Source of the DNA: Azospirillum halopraeferens DSM 3675 | Lineage (GTDB): Bacteria > Pseudomonadota > Alphaproteobacteria > Azospirillales > Azospirillaceae | Direction: 5' to 3' | NCBI RefSeq assembly: GCF_000429625.1 | Contig: NZ_AUCF01000005.1 | Location: forward strand, 1-64,000 | DNA length: 64,000 nucleotides | Shown: positions 53,391 through 64,000 of the stretch, in pieces | How positions within the stretch are numbered: position 1 is the stretch's first letter | Layout of the letters: every line of letters starts with the position of its first letter | Translations under genes and position numbers: made by a program | Notes under the pieces: model-generated | The model's input: the letters and a program-made list of their open reading frames with translations, nothing else | What the model was told of the DNA's origin: nothing | Databases searched by the model: none

Positions 53391-54002
53391 CTACGACGCC
53401 GTCAGCGCCCCGGCGGACACCAGGGCGGTGCCGCCCACCCGGTTGACGGTGCGGCGCACCGTCGGCCGCCTCAGCGCCCCCCGCACCCTGGACGCCAGCA
53501 GGCCGTACAACGCGGCGTTGGCCGCCGCCATGGCCACGAACGTCGCCCCCATGACCAGGATCTGGTCGCGGAACGGCCGTCCGGGATCGACGAACTGCGG
53601 CAGGAAGGCCACGAAGAACACCAGACTCTTGGGGTTCAGCGTCGTCACCATCCACATGTGGACCAGCATGCGCCAGGGCCGCATCGACGGCGCCTCTGCG
53701 ACGGCGTCCGCGTCCGGCACCGGCGCCCGCCACAGCATGATGCCGAGATAGACGAGGTACGCGGCCCCCGCCCATTTCACCGCGGTGAACAGCGTCGCCG
53801 ACGCCGCCAGCAGGGCGCCCAGCCCCAGCATGGACAGGGTCATGGCGGTGAAGTCGCCCAGCGCCACCCCGGCCACCGTCGCCAGCATGGCGCGGCGGCC
53901 GTGGCTCAGCGAGTAGGACACGACCAGCAGGACGGTCGGGCCGGGAAGGGCCAGGAGGACCGCCGAGGCGGCGGCGAAGGCAAGCCAGATCTCAAATGAC
54001 AT
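53391..54002 (-). CDS. LysE/RhtB-family amino-acid exporter
   Basis: This 203-residue inner-membrane protein has five to six hydrophobic segments. The family motif near the N-terminus is ALPGPTVLLVVSYSLSHGRR, and NPKSLVFFVAFLPQFVD lies in the middle. Such proteins export amino acids or small metabolites. The ATG at 54002 has GGAG seven bases upstream. It is 7 bp from the recN stop, convergent, and 106 bp downstream of the LysR-type regulator on the same strand; it may belong to that regulator or be independent. Confidence 0.88.
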   Translation of the reverse strand: MSFEIWLAFAAASAVLLALPGPTVLLVVSYSLSHGRRAMLATVAGVALGDFTAMTLSMLGLGALLAASATLFTAVKWAGAAYLVYLGIMLWRAPVPDADAVAEAPSMRPWRMLVHMWMVTTLNPKSLVFFVAFLPQFVDPGRPFRDQILVMGATFVAMAAANAALYGLLASRVRGALRRPTVRRTVNRVGGTALVSAGALTAS

Positions 54003-54108
54003 CGGTGGACTCCGGAACGGTTCACCCGCCGAGCCATCCACAGCCATCGTTCGAACGCAATCATCTTTTCAGCCGCCCCACCGGCGGGGCAGCCGGCCCC
54101 GCCGGTGG

Positions 54109-55002
54109 TCACGCCCCGTCGGCCGCACCCCGTCCCTCGGCGCACAGCCACTGCGCAAAGACCGCGGCGTGTTCCGCGGCGCCGCCGGCGGGGTCGTAGA
54201 GCGCGACCACGGTCGGTCCCGGCACCCGGATGTGGGGGAAGGGAACGGCCAGACGCCCGGCCGCGATCTCGCCGGCCACCACGGGGACCGGGGCGGCGAT
54301 CAGCCCCATGCCGTTCAGCGCCGCCTCCAGGGCGACGTAGAAGTGGTTCGACACCATGCGCCGCGGCACCGGCCGGCGGCCCAGTCCGGCCGCCTCCAGC
54401 CAGCGTTCCAGCTCCATGGGGCGCGAGGCGCTGCTCAACAGGACGCTGTCCGGCACCGCCTCGGGATCGCCGGCCAGGTGCCGCACCGGCTCCGGCGCGC
54501 CCACCAGGGTGATGCTCTCGTCCAGGAACGGCACGGCCGTCCAGCCGGGGACCGCCTCCATGCCGCGGCGGATCACCAGGTCGGCGGGGAAGGCCCGCCA
54601 GTCGTCGGTGGTGTGGGTGGTCTGCACGCAGACCTCCACGTCCGGGTGGAGCGTGCGGAAGCGCGACAGGCGGGGCACCAGCCAGCGCAGGGCGACGGTG
54701 GCGGGCGCCAGCACCAGAAGCCGCGCCGGCCCGTCGGCGGACAGCCGGCGCGCGCCGCGGGCGATCTCGTCGAAACAGGCGCCGAGCGTGCGGGCGAACT
54801 CCGCAGCGTCGGCGACCGGCACCGGCCGGGCACCGCCACGGTCGAGCAGCGGCCGCCCGAACCATTCCTCCAGCCCGGCGATCTGCTTGCTGACGGCACC
54901 GTGGGTCACCCCCAGGTCCTCCGCCGCGGCGGAGACGCCGCCGCAGCGGATCACGGCCTCGAAGGCCAGCAGGGATCGGAGCGAGGGAAGACGTCGGCGC
55001 AT
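54109..55002 (-). CDS. LysR-type transcriptional regulator
   Basis: The 297-residue regulator has an N-terminal helix-turn-helix (LLAFEAVIRCGGVSAAAEDL, then GVTHGAVSKQIAGLE) of the GcvA-like subgroup and a C-terminal effector-binding domain. It is transcribed divergently from phnA across a 247-bp AT-richer region, the standard layout for a LysR protein that controls its divergent neighbour. Known phosphonoacetate hydrolase operons are controlled by a LysR-type protein (PhnR), so a similar role with phosphonoacetate as inducer is plausible but inferred. Confidence 0.88.
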   Translation of the reverse strand: MRRRLPSLRSLLAFEAVIRCGGVSAAAEDLGVTHGAVSKQIAGLEEWFGRPLLDRGGARPVPVADAAEFARTLGACFDEIARGARRLSADGPARLLVLAPATVALRWLVPRLSRFRTLHPDVEVCVQTTHTTDDWRAFPADLVIRRGMEAVPGWTAVPFLDESITLVGAPEPVRHLAGDPEAVPDSVLLSSASRPMELERWLEAAGLGRRPVPRRMVSNHFYVALEAALNGMGLIAAPVPVVAGEIAAGRLAVPFPHIRVPGPTVVALYDPAGGAAEHAAVFAQWLCAEGRGAADGA

Positions 55003-55249
55003 GCCGTGAGGTTACCTCACATCGCCCGTCAATTAAAGTGATTTGCCCGCAGCAAACTCATGCTGTTAACGTCTGCCTCAATAAACGACAGCAATACAGT
55101 GTTTCATCTGAATGAAACTTGTGTGACGGTTTTGTTTTGTCGTGGTCAACGGTTCTGTTTTTTGCGCGATATTCTCCTGACCTTCGGCAATTTCGAGAGG
55201 GTTTACAGGGGAAGAACCGGCGTTTGCACAACCATTAAGGACTCTTTGT
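55003..55249. promoter_or_regulatory. Divergent control region between the LysR gene and phnA
   Basis: This gap is strikingly AT-rich against its surroundings. It contains the inverted repeat GTTTCAT (55101-55107) / ATGAAAC (55112-55118) and a CAGCA-N6-TGCTG element near 55052. Either could be a LysR operator. AGGA lies eight bases before the phnA ATG. Confidence 0.5.
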
Positions 55250-56491
55250 ATGCCCAGTGCGATCGAAGTCGAGCTTCACGGACGGACCTACCGCGCCCCG
55301 CGCCGACCGACGGTGGTGATCTGCGCGGACGGCTGCGACCCGGACTACATCCGGCACGCCATCGCGAACGGGGTGACGCCGACGCTGGCCCGGTTCATGG
55401 ACGACGGCTTCGCCGCCGTGGCGGACGCCGCCATGCCCACCTTCACGAACCCCAACAACATGTCGATCGTGACCGGCGCGCCGCCGGCGGTGCACGGCAT
55501 TTCCGGCAACTACTACCTCGACCGCGACACGGGACGGGAGGTGATGGTCACCGACGCCTCCCTGCTGCGCTCCCCCACCATCCCCGGCCTGCTCTCCCGC
55601 GCCGGCGTCGCCACCGCGGTGGTCACCGCCAAGGACAAGCTGCGCCGCGCCCTCGGCCATGGGCTGGAGGGGATCTGCTTCTCCTCCGAACGGGCGGACG
55701 ACGCCACCGTCGCGGAGAACGGCATCGCCGATCTCGCCGGGCTGGTCGGCCGCCCCGCCCCCGATCCCTACTCGGCCGACCTGTCGCTCTACGTGATGGA
55801 CGCCGGCATCCGCCTGCTGGAAACCGGCCGCGCCCGACTGCTCTACCTGTCCCTGTCCGACTACGTGCAGCACAAGCACGCGCCGGGCGAACCGGAGGCC
55901 GACCGTTTCTACGCCGCCCTCGACGCCCGGCTGGCCCGGCTGGCGGCGCTCGGCGCGGTGGTGGCGCTGACCGCCGATCACGGCATGTCGGACAAGGCCG
56001 CACCGGACGGCACGCCCAACGTCCTCTATCTGGAGGACGCTGTGAACGAGCGGTTCGGGGCCGATGCGGTCCGCGTCATCTGCCCGATCACCGATCCCTT
56101 CGTGCGCCACCACGGGGCGCTGGGCGCGTTCGTGCGCGCCTATCTGCGCCGGCCCGACACGCTCGGCGCGGTGCTGCGCTTCGTGGCCGGCCTGCCGGGC
56201 GTGGAGGCGGTCATGGACCGGGCCGAGGCGTGCGCCCGCTTCGAGCTGCCCGCGGATCGCGAAGGGGATTTCGTCGCCGTCGCCGGCAAGGACTGGGTGA
56301 TCGGCGCGCGCCGGGCGGAGCACGACCTCTCCGCCCTGGCGGGGAAGCGGCTGCGCTCCCACGGCGGGCTCGGCGAGCAGCCGGTGCCCTTCATCCTCTC
56401 GCACCCCCTCTCCCCCGCCCACCGGGAGCGGGCGGCGGAGCGGCTGCGCAACCGCGACATCTTCGACTTCGCGCTCAACGGGGTGGTGTGA
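55250..56491 (+). CDS. phnA: Phosphonoacetate hydrolase
   Basis: PhnA cleaves the C-P bond of phosphonoacetate to acetate and phosphate (EC 3.11.1.2). It is a two-zinc enzyme of the alkaline-phosphatase superfamily. The 413-residue protein matches the family along its length: VVICADGCDPDYI (metal Asp27), MPTFTNPNNMSIVTGAPP (nucleophile Thr66), VVTAKDKLRRALGH, DYVQHKHAPGE, ALTADHGM, ICPITDPFVRHHGALG and LRSHGGLGEQ. One base separates its stop from the next hydrolase gene, so they form an operon, apparently under LysR control. The cytoplasmic location is suggested by lack of a signal peptide. Confidence 0.93.
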   Translation: MPSAIEVELHGRTYRAPRRPTVVICADGCDPDYIRHAIANGVTPTLARFMDDGFAAVADAAMPTFTNPNNMSIVTGAPPAVHGISGNYYLDRDTGREVMVTDASLLRSPTIPGLLSRAGVATAVVTAKDKLRRALGHGLEGICFSSERADDATVAENGIADLAGLVGRPAPDPYSADLSLYVMDAGIRLLETGRARLLYLSLSDYVQHKHAPGEPEADRFYAALDARLARLAALGAVVALTADHGMSDKAAPDGTPNVLYLEDAVNERFGADAVRVICPITDPFVRHHGALGAFVRAYLRRPDTLGAVLRFVAGLPGVEAVMDRAEACARFELPADREGDFVAVAGKDWVIGARRAEHDLSALAGKRLRSHGGLGEQPVPFILSHPLSPAHRERAAERLRNRDIFDFALNGVV

Positions 56492-56492
56492 C

Positions 56493-57770
56493 ATGGCCCG
56501 CCGCGCCGTCATCGTCATGCTCGACGGCCTGCGCCGCGACTTCGTCCGGCCGGACCTGACGCCGGAGCTGCACGCCCTGGCCGCCGACGCCTGCGTCTTC
56601 CCCGACAGCGCCACCGTCTTCCCGTCCTGCACGCGGGTCGCCTCGGCCAGCATCGCCACCGGCTGCCGGCCCGGCCGCCACGGCATCGAGGGCAACACCC
56701 TGGCGCTGATGGAAGACGGCCGCCCCGTCCTGCGCGACGTCGGTCCGCCGGGCTTCTTCGCCCACCGCCGCGCCGTCACCGGGCGCGCCATGGACGTCCC
56801 GACGCTGGCCGAACGGGTGGCAGGGCACGGCGGCTCGATCGTCTTCTCCAACGTCTCGCCGGGGGCGGCCTTCGCCCTGGACCCGGACGGCCACGGCTTC
56901 GTCTACCACCGCGCCCTGTCGGCCGGCCCCGGCGGCATCCCCGTTCCGGCCGGCGACGCCCTGGCGGTCGGCCCCGGCATCGAAGGGGACCGGGCGATGA
57001 CGGAACGGTTCTGCGACGAGGTGCTGCTGCACCGCCGGCCGGCCCTCGCCGTGCTGTGGTGCGGCAGCCCCGACACCGGCCTGCACGCCAACCCGCCGGG
57101 CTCCCCTGCGGCGGTCGAGGCCGTCGCGGCGGCGGACCTCTGTGCCCGCCGGGTGGCCGCGACCTGCCGGCGGCTGGAGGAGAACGGCGACGAGGTGCTG
57201 CTGATCGTCGCGTCCGACCACGGCCACCAGACGGTGGAGGCGGTGGTGGACGTGGCCGGCGCACTGGTCGACGCCGGCCTCAAGGACGCTCCGGAGTCCG
57301 ACGACGTGGTGGTGGCGCCCAACGGCACGGCGGCGCTGATCTATCTGCATCCCGCCGCCGCCGCCCGCGCGCCGGCGATCGCCGGCTTCCTGCGCGACCG
57401 GCCGTGGGCCGGCCGCGTGGCGGAGGGCGAGGAGCTGCGGTCGCTGGGCCTCTCGCCCGGCGGTCCCCTCGCCGTCGCCCTGTCCTTGCGCGACGACGAC
57501 GCGCCCAACGCCCACGGTGTTCCCGGCCGGTCCTTCGCGGCGGCGGCGGGACCGGGCAAGGCCGTCGCCATCGGCTGCGGCCAGCACGGCGGCCTCGGCC
57601 GGTACGAGCGGATGCCCTTCCTGATGATCCGCGGGCCGGGCTTCCCGGCCGGCACGCGCAGCCCCGGCCCCGCCTCCCTCATCGATTTCGCGCCGACGGT
57701 GCTGCGGCACCTCGGCCTCGCCGCCGACGGCATGGACGGCGGCCCTCTCCAGCTCGCCCGCGATCCCTGA
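56493..57770 (+). CDS. Alkaline-phosphatase-superfamily hydrolase (phosphodiesterase/pyrophosphatase type)
   Basis: The 425-residue cytoplasmic protein has the superfamily metal and nucleophile sites: VIVMLDGLRRDF (Asp11), FPSCTRVASASIATG (Thr47 as nucleophile), IVASDHGHQTVE and GQHGGLGRYERMPF near the C-terminus. It is more like nucleotide pyrophosphatase/phosphodiesterases than PhnA but shares the same fold and the T-x9-TG pattern. Lying 1 bp after phnA and before the ABC genes, it likely acts on a related phosphonate or phosphoester. Exact substrate unknown. Confidence 0.8.
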   Translation: MARRAVIVMLDGLRRDFVRPDLTPELHALAADACVFPDSATVFPSCTRVASASIATGCRPGRHGIEGNTLALMEDGRPVLRDVGPPGFFAHRRAVTGRAMDVPTLAERVAGHGGSIVFSNVSPGAAFALDPDGHGFVYHRALSAGPGGIPVPAGDALAVGPGIEGDRAMTERFCDEVLLHRRPALAVLWCGSPDTGLHANPPGSPAAVEAVAAADLCARRVAATCRRLEENGDEVLLIVASDHGHQTVEAVVDVAGALVDAGLKDAPESDDVVVAPNGTAALIYLHPAAAARAPAIAGFLRDRPWAGRVAEGEELRSLGLSPGGPLAVALSLRDDDAPNAHGVPGRSFAAAAGPGKAVAIGCGQHGGLGRYERMPFLMIRGPGFPAGTRSPGPASLIDFAPTVLRHLGLAADGMDGGPLQLARDP

Positions 57771-57802
57771 CCGGAGCCCCCCTGACCAGAGGAGTGTCCC
57801 CC

Positions 57803-59365
57803 TTGTCCCGACTGCCCTTCCTTCCCGCCCTGCCCCGCCGCGCCGCGCTGGCCGGCGGCGTCGCGCTTGCCCTGCTGGCCACCCTGCCCGCCGCCGCCGT
57901 GCGGGCTGACGATACCCCGGTGCGCGGCGGCGTGCTGAAATACGCCACCCTCGGCCTCGACACCGCCGATCCCCACCGCCACACCGGCAGCATCGCCGTG
58001 CAGCAGGCTTATGTAGAGGCGCTGACCGGCATCGGCCTGGACGGCGGCGTCGAACCCTTCCTGGCCGAATCGTTCGAAGTGTCGCCCGACGGCCGGACCT
58101 ACCGCTTCCGCATCCGCGAGGGCGTGCGCTTCCACAACGGCCGCATCCTGACCGCGGCGGACGTGCTGGCCAACTTCGAGCGCGTGCGCCGGACCGTCAA
58201 GGGCGGCTGGCTGGCCAGCGCCATGAAGCTGGTCGACTCCATGGAGGCGCCCGACGACCGCACCTTCGTGGTGCGCATGAGCGAACCCTACGCCCCCTTC
58301 CTGAGCCTGATCTCGGAGCTGTGGATCCTCTCCCCGGCCTCGCCCGGCTGGGACGAGACCATCACCCGGCCGATCGGCACCGGGCCCTTCACCTTCGGGA
58401 CCTGGGTGCCCAACGTGAAGCTGACCGCCCCGGCCTTCCGCGATTACTGGAAGACCGGCCGCCCCTACCTGGACGCGGTCGAGTTCGACCTGCGCGATTC
58501 CGACGACCGCAGCCTGGCGCTGCGCTCGGGCGACCTGCACATCGCGTCGGTGGGCCGCGACACCCTGCCGGAGCTGCGCGCCGACAAGGCCATCACGGTG
58601 AAGTCGCTGAAGGACAGCACCTGGTACTTCGTGTCCTTCAACAACCGTGCCCCGCGGCCGCCCCTGGACAATGTCCGCGTGCGCGAGGCGATCGCCCACG
58701 CCCTGGACAAGCGGGCGTTCATGGGCTTCATCGCCGGTGAGGACGGGGTCGTCACCAACCAGATGGTGGCCCCCGGCAACGTCTATTTCGACGCGGCGCA
58801 GCACGCCGCCGACCGCCACGCCGCCCCCGACCCGGACAAGGCGCGCGCCATCCTGGCCGCCGAGGGCGTCGACCCGGCGAAGCACACGCTGGAGGTCGTG
58901 TCCTGGCAGGACGCCTACTCCCAGGTTGCCGTCCAGATGGTCAAGCAACTGGGCTTCAAGGTGAACCATGTGGCGCTGGACGACGTCGGTGCCCAGAAGC
59001 GGCTCGGCCAATACGACTGGGACCTGGCGCCCATGGCCAGCGGGCCGCGCGCCGACGTGTTCCTGCGCTACGTCCGCCTGATGAGCGACGGCCCCAACCC
59101 GGTGCTGTGGGGCGGCGTGCAGGACCCGGCGTTCGACGCCGCCGTCCGGGCCGCCGTCGCCGAGCCCGACCAGGCCAGGCGCAAGGCGCACTATTCCGAG
59201 GCGTGGCAGCGGGTGATCGACGGCTACTACACCGTGGTCCTCGGCCACGCCACCAACACCATCGCCAACCGCGCCGAGGTCCGCGGCTGGGAGCCCGGCT
59301 TCACCTGGGCCTCCCACTGGGCGACCGGCGGCGTGGGCGAGGTCTGGCTCGCCCCGGCCCGATGA
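57803..59365 (+). CDS. ABC transporter substrate-binding protein, dipeptide/nickel (family 5) type
   Basis: The 520-residue periplasmic protein has a signal peptide with a twin-arginine-like motif (LPRRAALAGGVALALL) ending near AAAVRAD. The mature SBP_bac_5 domain carries GGVLKYATLGLDTADPHRHT, then FRIREGVRFHNGRILTAADV and RPIGTGPFTFGTW. I chose the TTG at 57803 because GAGGAG (57789-57794) lies eight bases before it; a GTG at 57794 overlaps that site. It is the first transporter gene after two P-hydrolases. The family takes peptides, nickel, opines and also phosphonate- or phosphoester-like solutes. Confidence 0.88.
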   Translation: MSRLPFLPALPRRAALAGGVALALLATLPAAAVRADDTPVRGGVLKYATLGLDTADPHRHTGSIAVQQAYVEALTGIGLDGGVEPFLAESFEVSPDGRTYRFRIREGVRFHNGRILTAADVLANFERVRRTVKGGWLASAMKLVDSMEAPDDRTFVVRMSEPYAPFLSLISELWILSPASPGWDETITRPIGTGPFTFGTWVPNVKLTAPAFRDYWKTGRPYLDAVEFDLRDSDDRSLALRSGDLHIASVGRDTLPELRADKAITVKSLKDSTWYFVSFNNRAPRPPLDNVRVREAIAHALDKRAFMGFIAGEDGVVTNQMVAPGNVYFDAAQHAADRHAAPDPDKARAILAAEGVDPAKHTLEVVSWQDAYSQVAVQMVKQLGFKVNHVALDDVGAQKRLGQYDWDLAPMASGPRADVFLRYVRLMSDGPNPVLWGGVQDPAFDAAVRAAVAEPDQARRKAHYSEAWQRVIDGYYTVVLGHATNTIANRAEVRGWEPGFTWASHWATGGVGEVWLAPAR

Positions 59366-60243
59366 CCGCCATCACACCCGAAACCCCGGTGTCCGGCCCG
59401 CGCATCCGCCGCGGGCCGGTCGCCGGGGGACCGGCGGCGGCGGCGGTCGCCGTCGTCGCCCTGGTGCTGGTGCTGGCCGTCGTCGGCCCGGCGGTGATCG
59501 GCCAGGACCCGCTGGCCCAGAACCTGCTGCACCTCAACCGCGCGCCGGACGCGCAGCACTGGCTGGGCACCGACAATCTGGGCCGCGACGTGGCCGCCCG
59601 CCTGGCCGAGGGGGCCCGGCTGACCCTGGCGGTGGGGGCCGGCGGCCTGCTGCTGGCCCTGGCGCTGGGGGCCGGCGCCTCCCTGCTGGCGCTGGCGGCG
59701 GGCGGGCCGTTGCCGCTGCTGGTGTTCGGGGCGGTGGACCTGGTGCGCACCATGCCGGGCATCCTGCTGGCGCTGCTGCTGATCGTGGCGCTGGGACCGT
59801 CGGCGGGCTCGGTGACGGTGGCGCTGGGCATCGCCTTCGCACCCGTCTTCGCCTACGTCGCCCGCGCCGTCTGGCACCGCGAGATGGCGGCCGATTACGT
59901 GGCCGCCGCCACCGTCTTCGGCGCGTCGCGCCTGCGCATCCTGTGGCGGCACGTGCTGCCCAACATCGCCGGCGCCCTGGTCACCCAGGCGGCCATCGTG
60001 CTGCCCCGCTGCATCGTCACCGAATCGGTGCTGAGCTTCCTCGGCCTCGGCGTGTCGCCGGAGGCGGCGACATGGGGCCGCATGATCTCCGATGCCAGCC
60101 GCTTCGTGGAGCGCGCCCCCCACGCCGTGCTGGCGCCGGTGATCCTGCTGGCCCTGCTGACGCTGGCCCTGTCGGTGCTGGGCGACCGGCTGCGCCGCCA
60201 CCTGGACCCGCTGCGCCGCGGCGCGCCGGGAGGCGGGTCATGA
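59362..60243 (+). CDS. ABC permease, DppC type
   Basis: The 293-residue inner-membrane protein has about six hydrophobic segments. It carries an N-terminal HWLGTDNLGRDVAARLAEGA, the DppC hallmark, and the coupling motif REMAADYVAAATVFGASRLR. It overlaps the substrate-binding gene by 4 bp (ATGA). It comes before the DppB-type permease, the reverse of the usual B-C order. Confidence 0.9.
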   Translation: MTAITPETPVSGPRIRRGPVAGGPAAAAVAVVALVLVLAVVGPAVIGQDPLAQNLLHLNRAPDAQHWLGTDNLGRDVAARLAEGARLTLAVGAGGLLLALALGAGASLLALAAGGPLPLLVFGAVDLVRTMPGILLALLLIVALGPSAGSVTVALGIAFAPVFAYVARAVWHREMAADYVAAATVFGASRLRILWRHVLPNIAGALVTQAAIVLPRCIVTESVLSFLGLGVSPEAATWGRMISDASRFVERAPHAVLAPVILLALLTLALSVLGDRLRRHLDPLRRGAPGGGS

Positions 60244-61147
60244 GCCGGCTGCTCTCCCTCCTGGCACCGGTCCTGCGGGCAGCGTTGCTGGTGGCCGGCA
60301 TCACGGTGCTGGTGTTCGTGCTGGTCCGGGTCGTTCCGGGCGACGTGGTGGACGTGCTGGCGGTGCAGGGGGACCTGACCGACGCCCAGCAGGCCGATCT
60401 GCGCCGTCACCACGGGCTGGACGCCGCACCGGCCGAGCAGTTCGCCGCGTGGATCGCGCGGGCGCTGGACGGCGACCTCGGCCTGTCGCTGCGCTTCCGC
60501 ACGCCGGTGATCGACCTGATCCTGCACGCCCTGCCGACCACGCTGCTGCTGACGGCGCTCAGCTTCGCCGTCGGCCTCACCCTGGCCCTGGCGGTGGCCG
60601 TCGGCGCGGCGCTGTGGCCGCAGTCGCGGCTGGCCGCTCTGGTCAACGCCATCAACGTATGGTCCATCGCCGTGCCGACCTTCTGCGTCGGGGTGCTGGG
60701 CATCCTGGTGTTCTGCATCTGGCTGCGCTGGATGCCGGTGCTGGGCAACCTGGTGATCCCCGTCGCGGTGGTCGGGCTGGACATCGCCGGCCAGCTCGTC
60801 AAGCCCCTGCACGAGGAGCTGCGCGAGGCGGCCACCGCCGCCCACGTGCGCACCGCCCGCGCCAAGGGGCTGCACCCCCTGCGCGTCGTCCTGTTCCACG
60901 TGCTGCCGGCGGCCCTGCCGGTGGTGCTGGCCCTGTCCGGCCTGATCCTGGCCGGGCTGATCGGCGGCACCCTGACCATGGAGGTGCTGTTCGGCCTGCC
61001 CGGCATCGGCAGCCTGGCGCTGACCGCCATCCACGGCCGCGACTACCCGCTGATCCAGGCGACCATCCTGTTCCTGGCGGTGGCGGTGGTGCTGATCAAC
61101 CTGGCGACCGACCTCCTGCAACGCGTCCTTGATCCGAGGCTCCAGCG

Positions 61148-61151
<4 letters not shown>
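60240..61151 (+). CDS. ABC permease, DppB type
   Basis: The 303-residue inner-membrane protein has the N-terminal TVLVFVLVRVVPGDVVDVLA of DppB proteins and the coupling motif EELREAATAAHVRTARAKGL, followed by the FGLPGIGSLALTAI loop. It overlaps its neighbours by 4 bp on both sides, so expression is tightly coupled. Confidence 0.9.

Positions 61152-64000
<2,849 letters not shown>

Noticed and set aside
57341..59317. Long minus-strand frame opposite the substrate-binding protein
   Set aside because: His/Gly/Gln-rich shadow sequence; the plus strand encodes a clear SBP with signal peptide.

Overview
The window is a GC-rich chromosomal segment of an alphaproteobacterium, most likely from the Rhodospirillales/Azospirillum neighbourhood. 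I base this on the very high GC content, the alphaproteobacterial form of RpoB, RpoC and EF-Tu, the rpoBC-str gene order, the bamD-recN...ligA order and an alphaproteobacterial sRNA motif. It is core chromosome. I see no phage, plasmid backbone, transposase or CRISPR array.

Layout. (1) 1-18762 is the translation/transcription block, nearly all on the minus strand. Read 5' to 3' it runs tRNA-Tyr, tRNA-Gly, tuf, tRNA-Trp, secE, nusG, rplK, rplA, rplJ, rplL, rpoB, rpoC, a small coiled-coil gene, rpsL, rpsG, fusA and a second tuf cut by the window edge. Promoters and terminators split it into a tRNA-tuf unit, a secE-to-rpoC unit and the str operon. rlmB and tRNA-Thr follow on the plus strand. (2) 18763-22514 holds a candidate sRNA, small hydrophilic proteins, and an exopolysaccharide-export pair (a Wza-like lipoprotein and an outer-membrane beta-barrel). 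(3) 22515-27778 is a MarR regulator followed by a branched-chain-amino-acid-type ABC transporter with a fused LivH-LivM permease. (4) 27781-35505 is a sugar and cell-wall recycling neighbourhood: trehalose-phosphatase, an sRNA resembling the alphaproteobacterial MmgR/ar8 family, nagA, a 20-residue membrane peptide, a ROK kinase, an unusual DamX-like protein with ankyrin repeats, and anmK. (5) 35667-51707 is housekeeping: tyrS, an AsmA/YhdP-type giant, glnE, bcp, an outer-membrane barrel, an epimerase, an orphan ParA, tsaC/sua5, an FAD-linked 2-hydroxyacid dehydrogenase, a glycosyltransferase and bamD. (6) 51674-64000 starts with recN and ends with ligA (cut by the edge). Between them lies about 9.5 kb of accessory genes: a LysE exporter, a LysR regulator, phosphonoacetate hydrolase (phnA), a second alkaline-phosphatase-superfamily hydrolase, and a complete dipeptide/nickel-type ABC transporter with a double ATPase.

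How genes work together. The first block makes ribosomes and RNA polymerase. NagA, the ROK kinase and AnmK fit recycling of amino sugars from peptidoglycan, and the ankyrin protein sits inside that set. The recN-ligA insert reads as one regulated catabolic cassette: LysR control, uptake by the ABC system, then C-P or phosphoester cleavage by two metal-dependent hydrolases. It is the most accessory-looking and functionally coherent part of the window. The other items most worth following are two candidate sRNAs, three consecutive hairpins at 45290-45405, and the degenerate-AAA/TM/ankyrin protein.
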